This document shows positions 1 through 5,596 of a DNA stretch of 7,385 nucleotides, one piece after another. Each line of letters opens with the position of its first letter. Positions within the stretch are counted from its first letter, which is position 1. The DNA lies in the NCBI GenBank assembly GCA_000961805.1, contig LADV01000240.1:1-7385 (forward strand), written 5' to 3'. Position numbers and translations under genes: made by a program. The notes beneath the pieces were generated by a model. It worked only from the letters and a program-made list of their open reading frames with translations. It made no database searches and had not been told where the DNA came from. Origin of the DNA: Peptococcaceae bacterium BRH_c23. GTDB lineage: Bacteria > Bacillota_B > Desulfitobacteriia > Desulfitobacteriales > Desulfitobacteriaceae.

Positions 1-269
1 AGGTCTTCACTCTGGCTTCCTGCATCTGTTGAGTTTCCAGAGGAAACGCTGACTTCTTTGACACTAGACTTTTGATTCGCCAGTGGTTCGGTCGATTGAC
101 TAACAACACTGCGACTGACAATTTCCTGTCTCCCTTTGCTAATCGTGATCCCTAATTCTTTAGCGAGATCTTTGGCGGAGGGAGTTAGAACACTATCTTC
201 TTCTAAAACTACATTTTTATCTAACTTAGCCAAATCTCGTAATACGGCCGCCGAAATAAATCGTCCCAT
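1..269 (-). CDS. EutQ-like protein, N-terminal part (3' end outside window)
   Basis: The first 89 residues of a protein that runs off the left edge. It starts at ATG 269 behind a strong AAGGAGG ribosome binding site. Residues 20-43 (core SVLTPSAKDLAKELGIT) form the same module that opens EutT and closes the flavoprotein of this operon. In E. coli EutQ, recalled from memory, the N terminus has the same layout (LITANDIRAA, then ITPEAREVAELLGF), so EutQ is the best guess; EutQ is a cupin protein with acetate kinase activity reported. After residue 50 the chain becomes a Ser/Thr/Gln-rich, probably disordered linker, as expected before a second domain. The cupin domain itself is out of view, so the name is not proven. 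Last gene of the visible operon, after a 310-nt repeat spacer. Confidence 0.6.
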   Translation of the reverse strand, partial: MGRFISAAVLRDLAKLDKNVVLEEDSVLTPSAKDLAKELGITISKGRQEIVSRSVVSQSTEPLANQKSSVKEVSVSSGNSTDAGSQSED

Positions 270-284
270 AGCACACCTCCTTAT

Positions 285-319
285 CGAGGCTCGAGGTTCG
301 ATGCTCGATGCTCGATTTT
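285..319. repeat. Heptanucleotide array A (5 units) just upstream of the EutQ-like ribosome binding site
   Basis: Five contiguous 7-bp units on the plus strand: CGAGGCT, CGAGGTT, CGATGCT, CGATGCT, CGATTTT. The array ends 1-2 nt from the AAGGAGG ribosome binding site of the EutQ-like gene. It has the same length, orientation and unit type as the array at 5461-5495. Confidence 0.85.
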
Positions 320-420
320 TAAGTTTCCGTTACTAGTTATCTCTGGCTCAAACTTGGGCTTCGCGCCTCGTTTTAGTCTCCTTTAGTACTTCGTATTAAA
401 TAGATGCGTAGTTCAGGTGG

Positions 421-580
421 CGTTTCGAGCCTCGAAACTCGCTTCCATTCCCTCGCACTTCGTGCCTCGTGTCATCCAGTTCGTAATCCTTGTTTCGAAC
501 CCCTTGCTTCGTGTCTCGTACTTCGCATCCAGTTCGTGATCCTCGTTCGAACTTCGAACTTCGAACCTCGAACTTCGATT
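421..580. repeat. Degenerate heptanucleotide repeat block downstream of pduT
   Basis: Units of type TTCGAAC/CTCGNNN follow a 7-bp period. The best-kept core is TTCGAAC x3, CTCGAAC, TTCGATT (546-580), which runs into the pduT stop codon. Units often contain the palindrome TTCGAA, so the block can pair with itself on either strand; one clear hairpin is GTTTCGA-GCC-TCGAAAC (422-438). Confidence 0.8.
473..552. repeat. Longer direct repeat inside the heptamer block
   Basis: Copy 1 at 473-500 (28 nt) and copy 2 at 526-552 (27 nt) both begin CATCCAGTTCGT and end TTCGAAC, differing by a few substitutions and one indel. This suggests local duplication of a multi-unit segment. Confidence 0.7.
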
Positions 581-1128
581 TATGCCAGGCTTTCGATGAG
601 TTGCTTTGCGGGTCGTGGGATGACAACTTGACGAATGAGGAGGCCCTTTTCACTGGCTATGGCGCTTCCTTCTTCGACCGCTGCTTTCACGGAGGCGACT
701 TCTCCTGTGAGTACGGTATAGCTTTTGCCCCCGATTCCAAAGGCCAGATGGATCAGCATTGGCTCCACATCTCCTGCTTTTACCGCAGCATCGGCTGCTT
801 CGATTAAGGATGCCACGCTGTACGTCTCGATAATCCCTAGGGCTTTAATGTCGTATAGCCTGTTGGCGTTGCCGATGGCTGGTAAGATGGAGGGATGAAC
901 ATTAGGGATGACAAAAGAATCCACTACGGTCTCCGCACCTAAGTCGATGCCAGCGTTCACAGATTGCTGGACTCCCGAGACATCTCCACTCACCATGACG
1001 ATATACTTTCCAGGGCAGATGGTTTTCGCTACCAAAATGGTCACGTCAGCTGTTTTGACCATGATATCGGCGCATTCGATACCTTGTGCTATGCTTGTTA
1101 ATTCGACCAGCCCTATGGCATGGATCAT
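580..1128 (-). CDS. pduT: PduT: trimeric tandem-BMC shell protein with Fe-S pore
   Basis: Shell protein with two BMC domains (about 1-88 and 93-182) that forms pseudohexameric trimers. In characterised PduT, Cys38 from the three subunits holds a [4Fe-4S] cluster at the pore, giving an electron path across the shell. Here Cys38 is present exactly at that position in AKTICPGKYIVMVSGDV. Domain 1 begins HAIGLVELTSIAQGIECAD; domain 2 begins ALGIIETYSVASLIEAADAA and ends VVIPRPAKQL. At 182 residues it has the family length. ATG 1128 overlaps the pduS stop, and a Shine-Dalgarno-like AAAGGTGG lies upstream, so the two are probably coupled; PduS and PduT are known partners. The stop TAA (582-580) sits at the edge of a heptamer repeat block. 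Confidence 0.95.
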   Translation of the reverse strand: MIHAIGLVELTSIAQGIECADIMVKTADVTILVAKTICPGKYIVMVSGDVSGVQQSVNAGIDLGAETVVDSFVIPNVHPSILPAIGNANRLYDIKALGIIETYSVASLIEAADAAVKAGDVEPMLIHLAFGIGGKSYTVLTGEVASVKAAVEEGSAIASEKGLLIRQVVIPRPAKQLIESLA

Positions 1129-2543
1129 TTGGCTGCACCACCTTTCCGTATCGTTATGGTTTGAGGGGTCATCTGGATTACGGTTCCGTCGATACTGGCG
1201 TGGACCTTTGCTCCTAGTGCTCCTGTTGGGATTTCTCCGACCAGTTGTCCAACCTGAACGATGTCTCCAACTTTGATGATGGGTACTGCAGGTGCGCCAA
1301 TATGCTGTTGGAGCTTGAGCGTAACTTCCTCTGGTTGATACACGTCTAAAGATAAAGGAGCTTCCTTATACCAGGGCCTTAGTCTCAAGCGATCCATTAA
1401 ACGTGACGATGGGATTAAGCGATGTTTAGCCATCGGGTCAACCTTCCCAAGTTCCCCTTGATATTTGATGCCTTTGGCTCGAAGCTCTGCTTTCAAGGCT
1501 ATATTCACTCTCAGGGGTGAGATTCCCACCGGACAAGCATAGGCTTCACATACGCCACACTCTGAGCAGGTTAGGGCGCTGGTTACTAGTAACGGGTCTC
1601 CCATGTTTTTATAATTGACCGCTCGAATCAGTCGATGTGGAGAGAGTTCGTGACCGATGATATGCCTTGGGCAAAGCTCGGTGCAGAAACTGCACTGTTC
1701 GCAGACGGTTTTGGCGATTCTTAGGACCGTTTCAACGGTCATGCTTTTCCGCTTAATCAGTGGATGGTCCTTAGGAAGGCCGATCAATCCTCCGGTGGTT
1801 TTGGTCACGGGGGTCGAGAGGTCAGTGATCAAAGTCCCCATCATGGGTCCTCCGCTGAGATACGTGAGGTCCTGGTCGATGCCGCCGGCTAGTTCGAGAA
1901 CGTCGCGCAGGGAGGTTCCGATCGGGACGGTGACGGTCTTCGGTACTTTGACGGCCCCTGTGACGGTGAGAGTCCGTGTGGTGACGGGGGTTCCAGCGAC
2001 GGCTTTTGCTACATTGATCAGGGTCTGGACGTTATTGACGACAACTCCGATGTTTAAGGGTATTCCACCCGGAGGGACTCGCCTTCCCGTAGTCAACCAG
2101 ATGGTGATAACTTCGTCTCCAGCAGGATAGATATCCGGCATGATGGCGATCTCTAGGTTATTCGTGTTCGTAATATAGGGCTCTAAGGCTGCTATCGCGT
2201 CCTTATATTTGGCTTTTAAGGCGATGATTCCTTTTTGGGCACCGGTCGCCTTCATGGCTAGGGTTAAGCCTTTAACAAGAAGCTCTGGATGGCGTGCTGC
2301 CAATTGTTGGTCGGTTTTCAGTAAGGGCTCACATTCTGCGGCATTGACGATAACGAGCTCGGCCTTTGCTGAGAGTTTGACATGGGTCGGAAATCCTGCA
2401 CCGCCTGCGCCGACTACCCCAGCATTCTGTACGTCCTTGCTTATTTGGTCGGCACTAATTTGGTCTGGGTTAATCCCATTAATATATACGTCATCCATAT
2501 TCACGTTGTTCTTAGAAATATCGTACTTTTTTACGTCGTTCAT
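1125..2543 (-). CDS. pduS: PduS/RnfC-like flavin and Fe-S oxidoreductase (cobalamin reductase type)
   Basis: A 472-residue electron-transfer protein of the PduS family, known as a corrin reductase that binds FMN and two [4Fe-4S] clusters and associates with the shell protein PduT. Visible domains: a glycine-rich AGVVGAGGAGFPTHVKL segment (41-57) and NAAECEPLLKTD (67-78), as in RnfC/Complex I 51-kDa proteins; PAGDEVITIWLTTGRRVPPGG (140-160) and VVVNNVQTL (167-175); an SLBB-like region about 190-235; ferredoxin motifs C281-C284-C287-C291P and C326-C329-C332-C337P, the latter with four residues before the last Cys; and a C-terminal barrel-sandwich segment about 423-467. The N-terminal lead of about 38 residues is longer than I expect and holds the DQISA/DQISK repeat. 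Shine-Dalgarno AGGTGA precedes ATG 2543. The stop overlaps the pduT start (ATGA). Confidence 0.93.
   Translation of the reverse strand: MNDVKKYDISKNNVNMDDVYINGINPDQISADQISKDVQNAGVVGAGGAGFPTHVKLSAKAELVIVNAAECEPLLKTDQQLAARHPELLVKGLTLAMKATGAQKGIIALKAKYKDAIAALEPYITNTNNLEIAIMPDIYPAGDEVITIWLTTGRRVPPGGIPLNIGVVVNNVQTLINVAKAVAGTPVTTRTLTVTGAVKVPKTVTVPIGTSLRDVLELAGGIDQDLTYLSGGPMMGTLITDLSTPVTKTTGGLIGLPKDHPLIKRKSMTVETVLRIAKTVCEQCSFCTELCPRHIIGHELSPHRLIRAVNYKNMGDPLLVTSALTCSECGVCEAYACPVGISPLRVNIALKAELRAKGIKYQGELGKVDPMAKHRLIPSSRLMDRLRLRPWYKEAPLSLDVYQPEEVTLKLQQHIGAPAVPIIKVGDIVQVGQLVGEIPTGALGAKVHASIDGTVIQMTPQTITIRKGGAAK
2440..2469. repeat. 15-bp tandem duplication in the pduS 5' coding region
   Basis: Two adjacent 15-bp copies on the plus strand (2440-2454, 2455-2469), sharing the core ATTTGGTC, encode DQISK and DQISA-type pentapeptides in the N-terminal extension of PduS. 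An in-frame duplication. Confidence 0.6.
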
Positions 2544-2564
2544 TTATCTTTCACCTACTTAAGC

Positions 2565-2858
2565 TCACGCTTCAAAGGTTTCTTTATCGATGATGCCCAC
2601 GATGGTGGCATCGACAGGGGTGTTATGATTGGTCAGTCCTTGTCGTGCTGAAGAGCCGCTGGCGACCATAACGATCTCATCTTCTCCTGCTCCGATTTGA
2701 TCAGCTGCTATCAGGGAATTTCCGAATTCCCTGAGCTGGGGTAATCCGTTTTCGTCGTAGGTGAGGGTGACGGGTTGGACGACGAGAAACTTCAAGCCAC
2801 GTAGAGATTCTTCTTTACGAGTTGACCATACATTTCCTATGACGCGGGCTAGAATCAT
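2565..2858 (-). CDS. eutN: Pentameric BMC vertex protein EutN (BMC-P, CcmL/EutN family)
   Basis: Forms pentamers that cap the vertices of the microcompartment shell. The 97-residue length and sequence fit the family: MILARVIGNVWSTRKEESL at the N terminus, GLKFLVVQPV (about 21-30), LIAADQIGAGEDEIVMVASG (49-68) and the C-terminal TPVDATIVGIIDKE. The start ATG overlaps the flavoprotein stop as ATGA, so translation is probably coupled; it also has a near-perfect Shine-Dalgarno AAGGAGGT upstream. pduS follows after 21 nt. The only BMC-P gene in the window. Confidence 0.95.
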   Translation of the reverse strand: MILARVIGNVWSTRKEESLRGLKFLVVQPVTLTYDENGLPQLREFGNSLIAADQIGAGEDEIVMVASGSSARQGLTNHNTPVDATIVGIIDKETFEA

Positions 2859-3676
2859 CCCTGTCCTACCTCCTTCTCAACAAACAACTCAATTCGGCGC
2901 AGTTTTAGGGTGTCCCGAGCTAGCGGTGAAATGACGGTCCCTGGTTTGACGAGGACCTTTGTGTCTTCTGGAAATCCATAGGCTTGTTTATCTCCTAAAA
3001 AGTTCTTCGTGAAGCGAATTTCTCCTCGTATAGAGTCACTAGGTTCATAGGAGGCCGTTTTTAAGGAAGCGGCGGTCACTACTCTCTGCTCATAATGGTT
3101 AACGTTTAAGGTCTGACTGAGATTTGAGGAGCATTCATCGTCGAGGGTGGCTCTTACAACGACACCGTAGGTCTGTACTTTTTGGAGATATCCTTCATAA
3201 AGTTCTCGGTAGGCTTGAGGGGTTTGCGCGGTAAAACCCAGGTACTCTATGACGAACTCAAGGGGTTTTCCTTCGGTAATCCCTCTTCCGATGACTTCAC
3301 TCATGGGGTTATCTCGAATTCCTAAGGCGGCTTTGGCGAGGATATTGGGTGAACACGTAGGAAGGATAATTTTCTGCCAATCACTCTTGGTTAAGGCGTC
3401 TTTAGCGGTAATCCAAGTCATTCCTTCAGGTAGTTCAGGTTTGGCTATAGAGACTTGGTCACTGGGTAAGACGTATAATGTGTAGTTGGTTCCATAACGA
3501 TTTTTGACGACGCTCAAGACTCGTCCGAAGTCTGAAACATAGTTTAAGAGGATGAGTCCGTCCCGTTTAATCGACCTAGTTTCTCCATTTCCGGCCTGGC
3601 TTTCCTTTAAGAGGGTTTGCAGGGCTGGATCGGAGAGGATTCGATGCACGATTTGGTTGATGAGGTCTTCGTTCAT
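2855..3676 (-). CDS. BMC-associated flavoprotein (HFCD/PF02441-like) with N-terminal encapsulation-like helix
   Basis: A 273-residue protein, probably FMN-binding. Residues 1-16 (MNEDLINQIVHRILSD) form an amphipathic helix like encapsulation peptides, followed by a polar linker. Residues about 40-180 resemble the flavoprotein fold of phosphopantothenoylcysteine decarboxylase-type proteins; the best match is KIILPTCSPNILAKAALGIRD (102-122), which parallels the P-x-S-x-N-x-x-AKxALGIxD flavin-site segment. The C terminus (241-264, VISPLARD core) matches the N-terminal module of EutT and EutQ. ATG 3676 is preferred over an in-frame ATG 22 codons upstream because GGAGG (3693-3689) precedes it and the longer version overlaps eutT-pduL. 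It starts 7 nt after eutT-pduL and overlaps eutN by ATGA (2858-2855). Role is inferred: electron transfer in the lumen, perhaps to PduS or for corrinoid reduction. The exact reaction is unknown. Confidence 0.72.
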   Translation of the reverse strand: MNEDLINQIVHRILSDPALQTLLKESQAGNGETRSIKRDGLILLNYVSDFGRVLSVVKNRYGTNYTLYVLPSDQVSIAKPELPEGMTWITAKDALTKSDWQKIILPTCSPNILAKAALGIRDNPMSEVIGRGITEGKPLEFVIEYLGFTAQTPQAYRELYEGYLQKVQTYGVVVRATLDDECSSNLSQTLNVNHYEQRVVTAASLKTASYEPSDSIRGEIRFTKNFLGDKQAYGFPEDTKVLVKPGTVISPLARDTLKLRRIELFVEKEVGQG

Positions 3677-3683
3677 GGTCTGT

Positions 3684-5018
3684 CTATACCTCCATGAGCA
3701 CTCCATGGCTCTGTGGATCGATGAGTGCCGCATTAGCTTCATCTAAATCCAAGTGCATTTCTTTTTGGAATTGGTCACTGACTCGGATTAACACGTCTTC
3801 TAGGACCATGGGACGCTGGCTTTGTAGTTTTACGCGTACTCGGTCTCCGTCCTTAAGGGACCACTCTTTGGCATCGTCAGTATGTAGGTGGATGTGTCGA
3901 CTGGCGACCATCACTCCGGTTTCTAAGGCGACGCTTCCTTGCGGCCCGACGATTTGTAGACCGGGGGTTCCTTCATGCTGGCCTGAGTCTCTTATGACAG
4001 GTTTGATCCCGAGTTTAAAACAATCCGTGACGCTGAGTTCGGCTTGTGTGCTTTTTCTTACGGGTCCTAATACGCGTACATTCTCGACTTGTCCTTTGGG
4101 GCCCACGAGATTAACTGTTTCTTTCGCGGCAAACTGCCCGGGTTGGGAGAGGGCTTTTTGGGGATTTAATGTATAGGTTTCCCCGAACAGGGCGCTTAAA
4201 TCGTTCTGAGAGAGATGAATGTGCCGATTCGAGGTTCCTATAGGAACTTGCTTCTCCGTTTGGTCTTGGTTTATCCGTCCCCGCACTTCACAGGCGAGAA
4301 TATAGAAGGCACTGGATAGCCGGTTTAAGGCCTGGATCAGATCTGTTCGGCCACATGTCCCAGTTTCGTCGGTAAAGGCTCGATTGGCGTAAAGTTCAAC
4401 TTCTCGTGACTTGCCTCTTAAATGGTGGAGTTTTGACACTATAGCTCCATGAGTATAGCTCAGCGGGGTATGATCGATCCCAAAATATTTTTTGGGATGA
4501 TGGGATCGATCCCGCAGTTCTTCTGCCGTCAGGCCAATCAGTGTGGTCCATTGAAAGGGCTCTTGCTTTACTTCACTAACCATGAGTTGTCGGCAAAAGA
4601 CGGAGATTTCTTCTAGTTTTAGAATGAGTCCGTCTTCCCCTTCGTGTTGAAAGAAGCTTTGAGCTTCAACGAGTTCACATTGAAAGAGGTCCAGTTGTCC
4701 TCGATAGGCAATCACCGGATGTGTCTTAGTAACTAAGGCTCCGGTGCGTAAATGGGTCATGTGTTCGGGTTTAACTCCTGAAGAGGTATTGGTATTAGTA
4801 TGGGTATTGGAGTTATATCTGTCGATGCTTTGGCTTGCACTGGAAAAGGTACTTTTGTTGAGGTCCTGAAGTCCGTTTCCTTCGATTTGGACCTCGATTC
4901 CCTTGGAGCGAATAAAGTCCCTTGCCGATGGGGTAATCACACTTCCGGGTGGTAATATCATCAGTTTATCCTTGGTTTTGTGCCAATTGGCTCTTAGTTC
5001 ATACTCTGTGACGATCAA
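3684..5018 (-). CDS. eutT-pduL: EutT-PduL fusion: corrinoid adenosyltransferase plus phosphotransacylase
   Basis: A 444-residue two-domain protein. Residues 1 to about 250 are EutT, which makes adenosylcobalamin from ATP and Co(I)rrinoid for the B12-dependent lyase. Matches to E. coli EutT recalled from memory include TEYELRANW and VITPSARDF at the N terminus, RSHHPKKYFGIDHTPLSYTHG (171-191), and DLIQALNRLSSAFYIL (226-241). Residues about 255-444 are PduL, which converts acyl-CoA and phosphate to acyl phosphate; its histidine metal-site motifs are TSNRHIHLS (262-270), ASRHIHLH (372-379) and MHLDLDEANA (421-430). The usual EutT H-X(n)-CC-X2-C metal motif is absent: the first Cys is residue 114, and residues 69-78 are an N/S/T-rich repeat linker. 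PduL lacks its usual separate N-terminal encapsulation helix. TTG 5018 is chosen because the EutT N terminus aligns from there; the first in-frame ATG (residue 20) would cut it off. Confidence 0.92.
   Translation of the reverse strand: MIVTEYELRANWHKTKDKLMILPPGSVITPSARDFIRSKGIEVQIEGNGLQDLNKSTFSSASQSIDRYNSNTHTNTNTSSGVKPEHMTHLRTGALVTKTHPVIAYRGQLDLFQCELVEAQSFFQHEGEDGLILKLEEISVFCRQLMVSEVKQEPFQWTTLIGLTAEELRDRSHHPKKYFGIDHTPLSYTHGAIVSKLHHLRGKSREVELYANRAFTDETGTCGRTDLIQALNRLSSAFYILACEVRGRINQDQTEKQVPIGTSNRHIHLSQNDLSALFGETYTLNPQKALSQPGQFAAKETVNLVGPKGQVENVRVLGPVRKSTQAELSVTDCFKLGIKPVIRDSGQHEGTPGLQIVGPQGSVALETGVMVASRHIHLHTDDAKEWSLKDGDRVRVKLQSQRPMVLEDVLIRVSDQFQKEMHLDLDEANAALIDPQSHGVLMEV
4472..4511 (-). other. 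11-bp inverted repeat inside the EutT coding region
   Basis: GATCGATCCCA (4472-4482) and TGGGATCGATC (4501-4511) are perfect complements around an 18-nt centre. It lies in the codons of the conserved RSHHPKKYFGIDH segment, so it may be a chance result of codon choice. Confidence 0.5.
4785..4814. repeat. Hexanucleotide repeat coding for an Asn/Thr linker in EutT
   Basis: Five imperfect in-phase hexamers (GGTATT, GGTATT, AGTATG, GGTATT, GGAGTT on the plus strand) encode NSNTHTNTNT, residues 69-78 of the fusion protein. The linker lies where cysteine-type EutT proteins carry their metal motif. Confidence 0.8.
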
Positions 5019-5020
5019 GT

Positions 5021-5029
5021 CCTCACCCC
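5021..5029 (-). promoter_or_regulatory. Ribosome binding site supporting a TTG start for eutT-pduL
   Basis: The minus strand reads GGGGTGAGG then AC then TTG (5018-5016). GGTGA can pair with the anti-Shine-Dalgarno at a short but usable spacing. An ATG just upstream (5034-5032) opens onto an immediate TGA, so TTG is the only start that includes the family's N-terminal segment. Confidence 0.55.
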
Positions 5030-5042
5030 ATTACAGAAATCA

Positions 5043-5066
5043 GAGGTCTGAAAGTCGAACGACCTC
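5043..5066 (-). other. Small inverted repeat in the eutM/eutT-pduL spacer
   Basis: GAGGTC (5043-5048) and GACCTC (5061-5066) form a 6-bp stem with a 12-nt loop. It lies in the 112-nt gap between eutM and eutT-pduL. No U-run follows on the transcribed strand, so it is not a convincing terminator. Confidence 0.3.
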
Positions 5067-5130
5067 AAAAATTAACGATCTGACTTCTTGTTTCTCTTTT
5101 TTCAAGTCGCCTACTTCAATGAGTGTTTCT

Positions 5131-5442
5131 TTATTTTTCTCCATAACCTTTGTTATCACCGACGGGTAGAATGAACTCAACGTCTTGGTGAGGACGTGGG
5201 ATGACGTGGACGCTGAGAAGTGCTCCCACTCGTTGGGCAGCTGAGGCTCCTGCATCGACGGCCGCTTTGACCGCTCCGACATCTCCTCGTACCATCACTG
5301 AGACCAGTCCACCGGAGACATGCTCTTTTCCGCATAAGGTAACATTAGCTGCTTTTAACATTTGATCGGCTGCTTCGATCGCTGGGATTAATCCTTTGGT
5401 TTCTATCATTCCGAGTGCTATTACACTTCGATCTTGTGCCAT
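5131..5442 (-). CDS. eutM: Hexameric BMC-H shell protein (EutM/PduA family)
   Basis: Main facet protein of the shell: one BMC domain of 103 residues that forms flat hexamers with a small central pore for substrate passage. Family hallmarks are [20 protein letters not shown] (8-27), MLKAANVTL (28-36), the pore-loop region EHVSGG (40-45), [17 protein letters not shown] (49-65), and [16 protein letters not shown] near the C terminus. The tail after ILP is short and polar ([10 protein letters not shown]). Start ATG 5442 has a good Shine-Dalgarno (GGGAGG, within 5456-5449). It is the only BMC-H gene in the window; the operon may hold others outside. EutM and PduA are too similar to separate from one sequence, so the eutM name rests on the eutL/eutT context. 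Confidence 0.94.
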   Translation of the reverse strand: MAQDRSVIALGMIETKGLIPAIEAADQMLKAANVTLCGKEHVSGGLVSVMVRGDVGAVKAAVDAGASAAQRVGALLSVHVIPRPHQDVEFILPVGDNKGYGEK

Positions 5443-5460
5443 TTTGTTCCCTCCCTATTT

Positions 5461-5495
5461 CGATGTTCGATGTTCGATATTCGTGGTTCGAGGCT
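5461..5495. repeat. Heptanucleotide array B (5 units) just upstream of the eutM ribosome binding site
   Basis: Five contiguous 7-bp units on the plus strand: CGATGTT, CGATGTT, CGATATT, CGTGGTT, CGAGGCT. More weakly periodic sequence continues to about 5537. The array ends 4 nt from the eutM Shine-Dalgarno (5456-5449) and fills much of the 147-nt spacer between the aldehyde dehydrogenase and eutM. It has the same period, related units and the same placement as the array at 285-319. Confidence 0.85.
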
Positions 5496-5557
5496 TATGC
5501 TTCATGCCCGGGTCATTGGAACTATGCACTATGACCTCATTTTAGGAACTTTGATCC

Positions 5558-5596
5558 ATGCTAATCAAGAACGTTTATTAAGATTTAGATTAGCAT
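5558..5596 (-). other. Inverted repeat spanning the aldehyde dehydrogenase stop codon
   Basis: ATGCTAATC (5558-5566) and GATTAGCAT (5588-5596) are perfect 9-bp complements separated by 21 nt. One arm contains the TAA stop (5592-5590). There is no U-run after it, so it is not a classical terminator; it could be a weak transcript hairpin affecting stability between the two genes. Confidence 0.4.

Larger units (their letters stand above)
270..579. other. 310-nt repeat-rich spacer between pduT and the EutQ-like gene
   Basis: No credible gene here. The spacer is dominated by heptanucleotide-periodic DNA (perfectly phased at 285-319 and 546-580, degenerate at about 355-373 and 421-545). It also holds the ribosome binding site of the EutQ-like gene: AAGGAGG on the minus strand, within 283-276. 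I see no stem plus U-run terminator for pduT and no clear promoter for the next gene, so read-through is the simplest reading. Confidence 0.7.

Noticed and set aside
270..579. Promoter, B12 riboswitch or terminator before the EutQ-like gene
   Set aside because: No B12-box-like segment, no paired -35/-10 that stands out, and no GC stem followed by a U-run on the minus strand.
285..580. CRISPR array
   Set aside because: Units are only 7 bp and contiguous, without unique spacers.
396..653. Open frames on both strands through the repeat block
   Set aside because: Their protein sequences are simple translations of period-7 repeat DNA and overlap the end of pduT; no ribosome binding site or conserved domain.
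1657..2130. 157-codon open frame antisense to pduS
   Set aside because: Opposite to a clear PduS gene with intact motifs; composition is that of a shadow frame.
3694..4176. 160-codon open frame antisense to the PduL domain
   Set aside because: Fully opposite the conserved PduL motifs and without recognisable features.
4472..4511. 11-bp inverted repeat in EutT as a regulatory operator
   Set aside because: It lies within conserved codons, far from any start; recorded as a repeat but no regulatory role can be supported.
5040..5144. Possible 34-codon gene ([14 protein letters not shown]...) overlapping the end of eutM
   Set aside because: Weak, badly spaced ribosome binding site, overlap with eutM, no family resemblance; its tail looks like a translation of decayed heptamer repeat.
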